Assembly (NCBI GenBank): GCA_023052935.1
Contig: CM041292.1
Location: forward strand, 200,531,799-200,595,798
Reading direction: 5' to 3'
DNA length: 64,000 nucleotides
Source of the DNA: Piezodorus guildinii
Lineage: Eukaryota; Arthropoda; Insecta; Hemiptera; Pentatomidae
Position 1 is the first letter of the stretch; every line of letters starts with the position of its first letter. Below the pieces are notes generated by a model. The model had not been told where the DNA came from. It ran no database searches and saw only the letters and a program-made list of their open reading frames with translations. Position numbers and translations under genes: made by a program. Below, in pieces: positions 61,895-64,000 of the stretch.

Positions 61895-63003
61895 TATATT
61901 CACTTGATTTTATGTCAGATCACGTTACAGAAGTCCCAAACGAAGGTAAGTAGGAGACAAGAAAAATTTGCCTTGTCATCTTCATGTTATGGCGACCAAG
62001 ACATTCCATTGTCAGACTATTCAGTTTCTTTTTCACGCATTACTATAAAAAATAAATGTTATTTATAGCATTTAAAATTTATAAAAACATATTAAACTTT
62101 ATTTGTAATTCAAAAAGCGCATTCTTATATAAATTCAATTTTAAATTGTTTTTCATGGGTTGTTCAATGATACCAACAATACAATAACTATAGATACCCC
62201 AATATATTTTATTTGTACAAATGATGTTATTCTTGTGTGAATTACTCTTTTAATATTTTGTTTTAGCCCTTTATTGTTTTATACCTTGATGCCTTTCAAT
62301 TATTATTTATTATTCATATTAATATTAATTATTATCTTCAAAACAACGAGATATAAACAGTAGTGTTTCAAGATTTCTATTTGGATTAAGCTAAGAATAT
62401 AGAATATATTCTATGTTATGTGGGATTAAGCATATATCAAAAAATAAATGAAATGCTTCATATATTATTTCAGTTTAGATGGTGCGGATAAGAAACTTGT
62501 TATATTATATGTAGTTATAAAGTGCAGAAGGAAAATTGACCAAAGTTTCGACCCACATTGTAGGTCATCATCAGAGCAATAAATGTTAAGACTATGCAAA
62601 ATGTAATTCAACTCGAATGTTTGACATTTTCAAGACCTGTAACTGGCTATTACCATAACCCAAATTGAATTGCTTTTTAAACCCCTGTTAAAGCAATTTT
62701 TCAGTGAAAAGTAAACCTTTGCAAAAATATTTCAAATTTACTCTTTGTTCAAAGCAACAAACATTTGATTTCAAACACTTTCGATTAACAATTTTTATAA
62801 TATTCACACGATTTCACACTGTTCTATGTTATTGATATACAATTCATTATGTTATAATGCGATAACAAACTGACCGACGAACAAAATTCCAAGATCAAGT
62901 TGATACGCCTTTGAACTGGTTTTAGTTGGTAAATAATTACTTAATTTGTTTACATACCAGCTGTTTTCTCTTCTACTAGAATAAAACAAAATTAGGAACA
63001 CCC
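61895..63003. other. Divergent intergenic region, maf-S and DUF4485 gene
   Basis: The two genes diverge, so both promoters should lie here. A strong plus-strand donor-like CGAAGGTAAGTAGG occurs at about 61940-61955 without an assignable exon. A degenerate hammerhead relic is at 62537-62580. Confidence 0.45.
62537..62580 (-). ncRNA. Degenerate hammerhead motif upstream of maf-S
   Basis: The minus strand carries CTGATGA (62574-62568), stem II GACC/GGTC and GAAAC (62549-62545), but the next triplet is TTT instead of a GTC-type cleavage site and stem I is weak. Likely an inactive Penelope-derived remnant. Confidence 0.5.
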
Positions 63004-63354
63004 ATGTCTTGCAAAGACATTGAAGAATTCAAAATTGCATTGAAAGAAATAGCTTACACATCTTTAAATCTAGCATCAGAATATGGTAAGAAAAAAACAT
63101 ATTTTTAACAAGAATAATGACTCATTTAAGGCATTAGTAACTTTATGATGTTTCGTTTTTATTTCAGACCGTGTAAGGTGTGCGGAATGGGTGAGAAAAT
63201 TGTGTGGCATAGCCACGGGATAACTTGGAAGCATGCAAAGTTAGAAATGATTATATGCAATATTTGAGGATTACTTTAAGGTCTGGTTTACTCCATGGCA
63301 TTTTTATGCATCTTCCGCCAGATGGAGATTTGAAAACCGCTTGCTGAACACTTG
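63004..63354 (+). CDS. DUF4485-domain protein (CEP112-like N-terminus), partial, with frame breaks
   Basis: Exon 1 is 63004-63085 (ATG, then CKDIEEFKIALKEIAYTS), with donor GTAAGA. Exon 2 is 63168 to about 63354 and gives RVRCAEWVRKLCGIA, then, after a frame change, NDYMQYLRITLRSGLLHGIF. The RCAxWVRKLC core and the following helix resemble DUF4485, the N-terminal domain of centrosomal CEP112 and relatives. This is family resemblance by eye. In the raw frame a TAA at 63221-63223 interrupts exon 2, and a second one-base slip in the A run near 63332 is needed to reach the donor. A possible third exon near 63454 does not match in phase. The rest of the gene is not seen before the window edge. It could also be a decaying copy. 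Confidence 0.5.
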
Positions 63355-63499
63355 GTAATTTTAAAAATTCAAGCGATATGTTTTGAGTATTATAGTAGTA
63401 GTGTACAATTAGCCGGTATAACGTGCAATTTTTCGCCGTATCTTAATTTTAGCTGCAGAACTCGATGAGGATACTTTAAAAGATTATTGTATTTAAATG

Positions 63500-63594
63500 T
63501 CTATCCTAATTTAACAGGAATAGCAAATTTAGGACTACCACTGTAGTATCGTATTATTAGTCACAGCAGCATAAAGTGACGTTAAATAAATAAA
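63500..63594 (+). repeat. SINE-A 3' fragment
   Basis: CTATCCTAATTTAACAGG, then GGACTACCACTGTAGTATCG and GTGACGTTAAATAAATAAA: the last third of SINE-A. Confidence 0.65.
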
Positions 63595-64000
63595 AACAAT
63601 TATTTTATAAAATTAAGTTTTCAATGTAAGAAGTTATCCATTAAATATTGTTTGATGTGTCGGGATTAAAAGAACAATAATGTGCATTCAATGTATCATT
63701 GTTTGGATGATGGTACTTAGATTTTTATTTTTACGAAAAAACTTCATGTGGTGGTTAAACTAAATTAATTTTTTTTTTTAATGTACTTTAAATTTATTAT
63801 TATATTAACAAAAAATGAACAAAGAAGGATTAGTGGATAAGATAAATAGTCTTCCATGGATGAAGAAGACATCCATAGTTTGCTGATTCACTGTAAAAGT
63901 TTTATGGCCAAACTGTATTGGAACCTGAGGTCTTCAAACAATCACCTCATCAATAAAAGCTAAGGGAAACAGAGATAATTTTTCTACTTCGGAACACTAA

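Overview
The window is AT-rich eukaryotic nuclear DNA with short exons in long introns, GT-AG splicing and many mobile elements. The gene set (half pint/PUF60, an RPRD2-type CID protein, Dnmt2/TRDMT1, a small Maf) and the repeats (jockey-type LINE, mariner, hAT-like MITE, tRNA-derived SINEs, Penelope-like relics) point to an arthropod, probably an insect. The order cannot be fixed from the sequence alone.

Layout. (1) 2402-33241, minus: a complete Puf60/half pint gene, 15 coding exons and about 618 codons, with an intact frame. Its introns hold most of the mobile DNA: two internally deleted mariners, a full-length 5.1 kb jockey-like LINE with target-site duplications at 14815-19926, three 5'-truncated LINE tails, a hAT-like MITE, a Penelope-like GIY-YIG relic, and foldback elements with hammerhead-ribozyme cores. 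(2) 33263-38098: intergenic, with two more foldback elements. (3) 38099-48972, minus: an Rprd2-like gene, 8 coding exons and about 737 codons, with two single-base frame breaks. (4) 49012-56233: intergenic and repeat-rich (SINEs, one foldback nested in a SINE). (5) 56234-58038, plus: Dnmt2, 4 exons, also with two single-base frame breaks. (6) 60281-61894, minus: an intact small Maf gene, 3 exons. (7) 63004 to about 63354, plus: the first exons of a DUF4485 (CEP112-like) gene, again with frame breaks.

The host genes are housekeeping and regulatory and do not form one pathway: Puf60 is a splicing and poly(U)-binding factor, Rprd2 binds the Pol II CTD, Dnmt2 methylates tRNA and Maf-S is a bZIP factor.

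The most interesting signal is a family of short foldback elements. They have a one-sided tail, inverted arms and 9-13 bp target-site duplications. The best copies carry the hammerhead core (CTGATGA ... GAAAC GTC) in both arms. A separate well-formed hammerhead lies in sense orientation in Puf60 intron 1. A Penelope-like GIY-YIG relic whose 3' end holds a collapsed hammerhead links these motifs to Penelope-like retroelements. All exon borders are inferred by eye from splice signals, phase and family resemblance; nothing was aligned by software.
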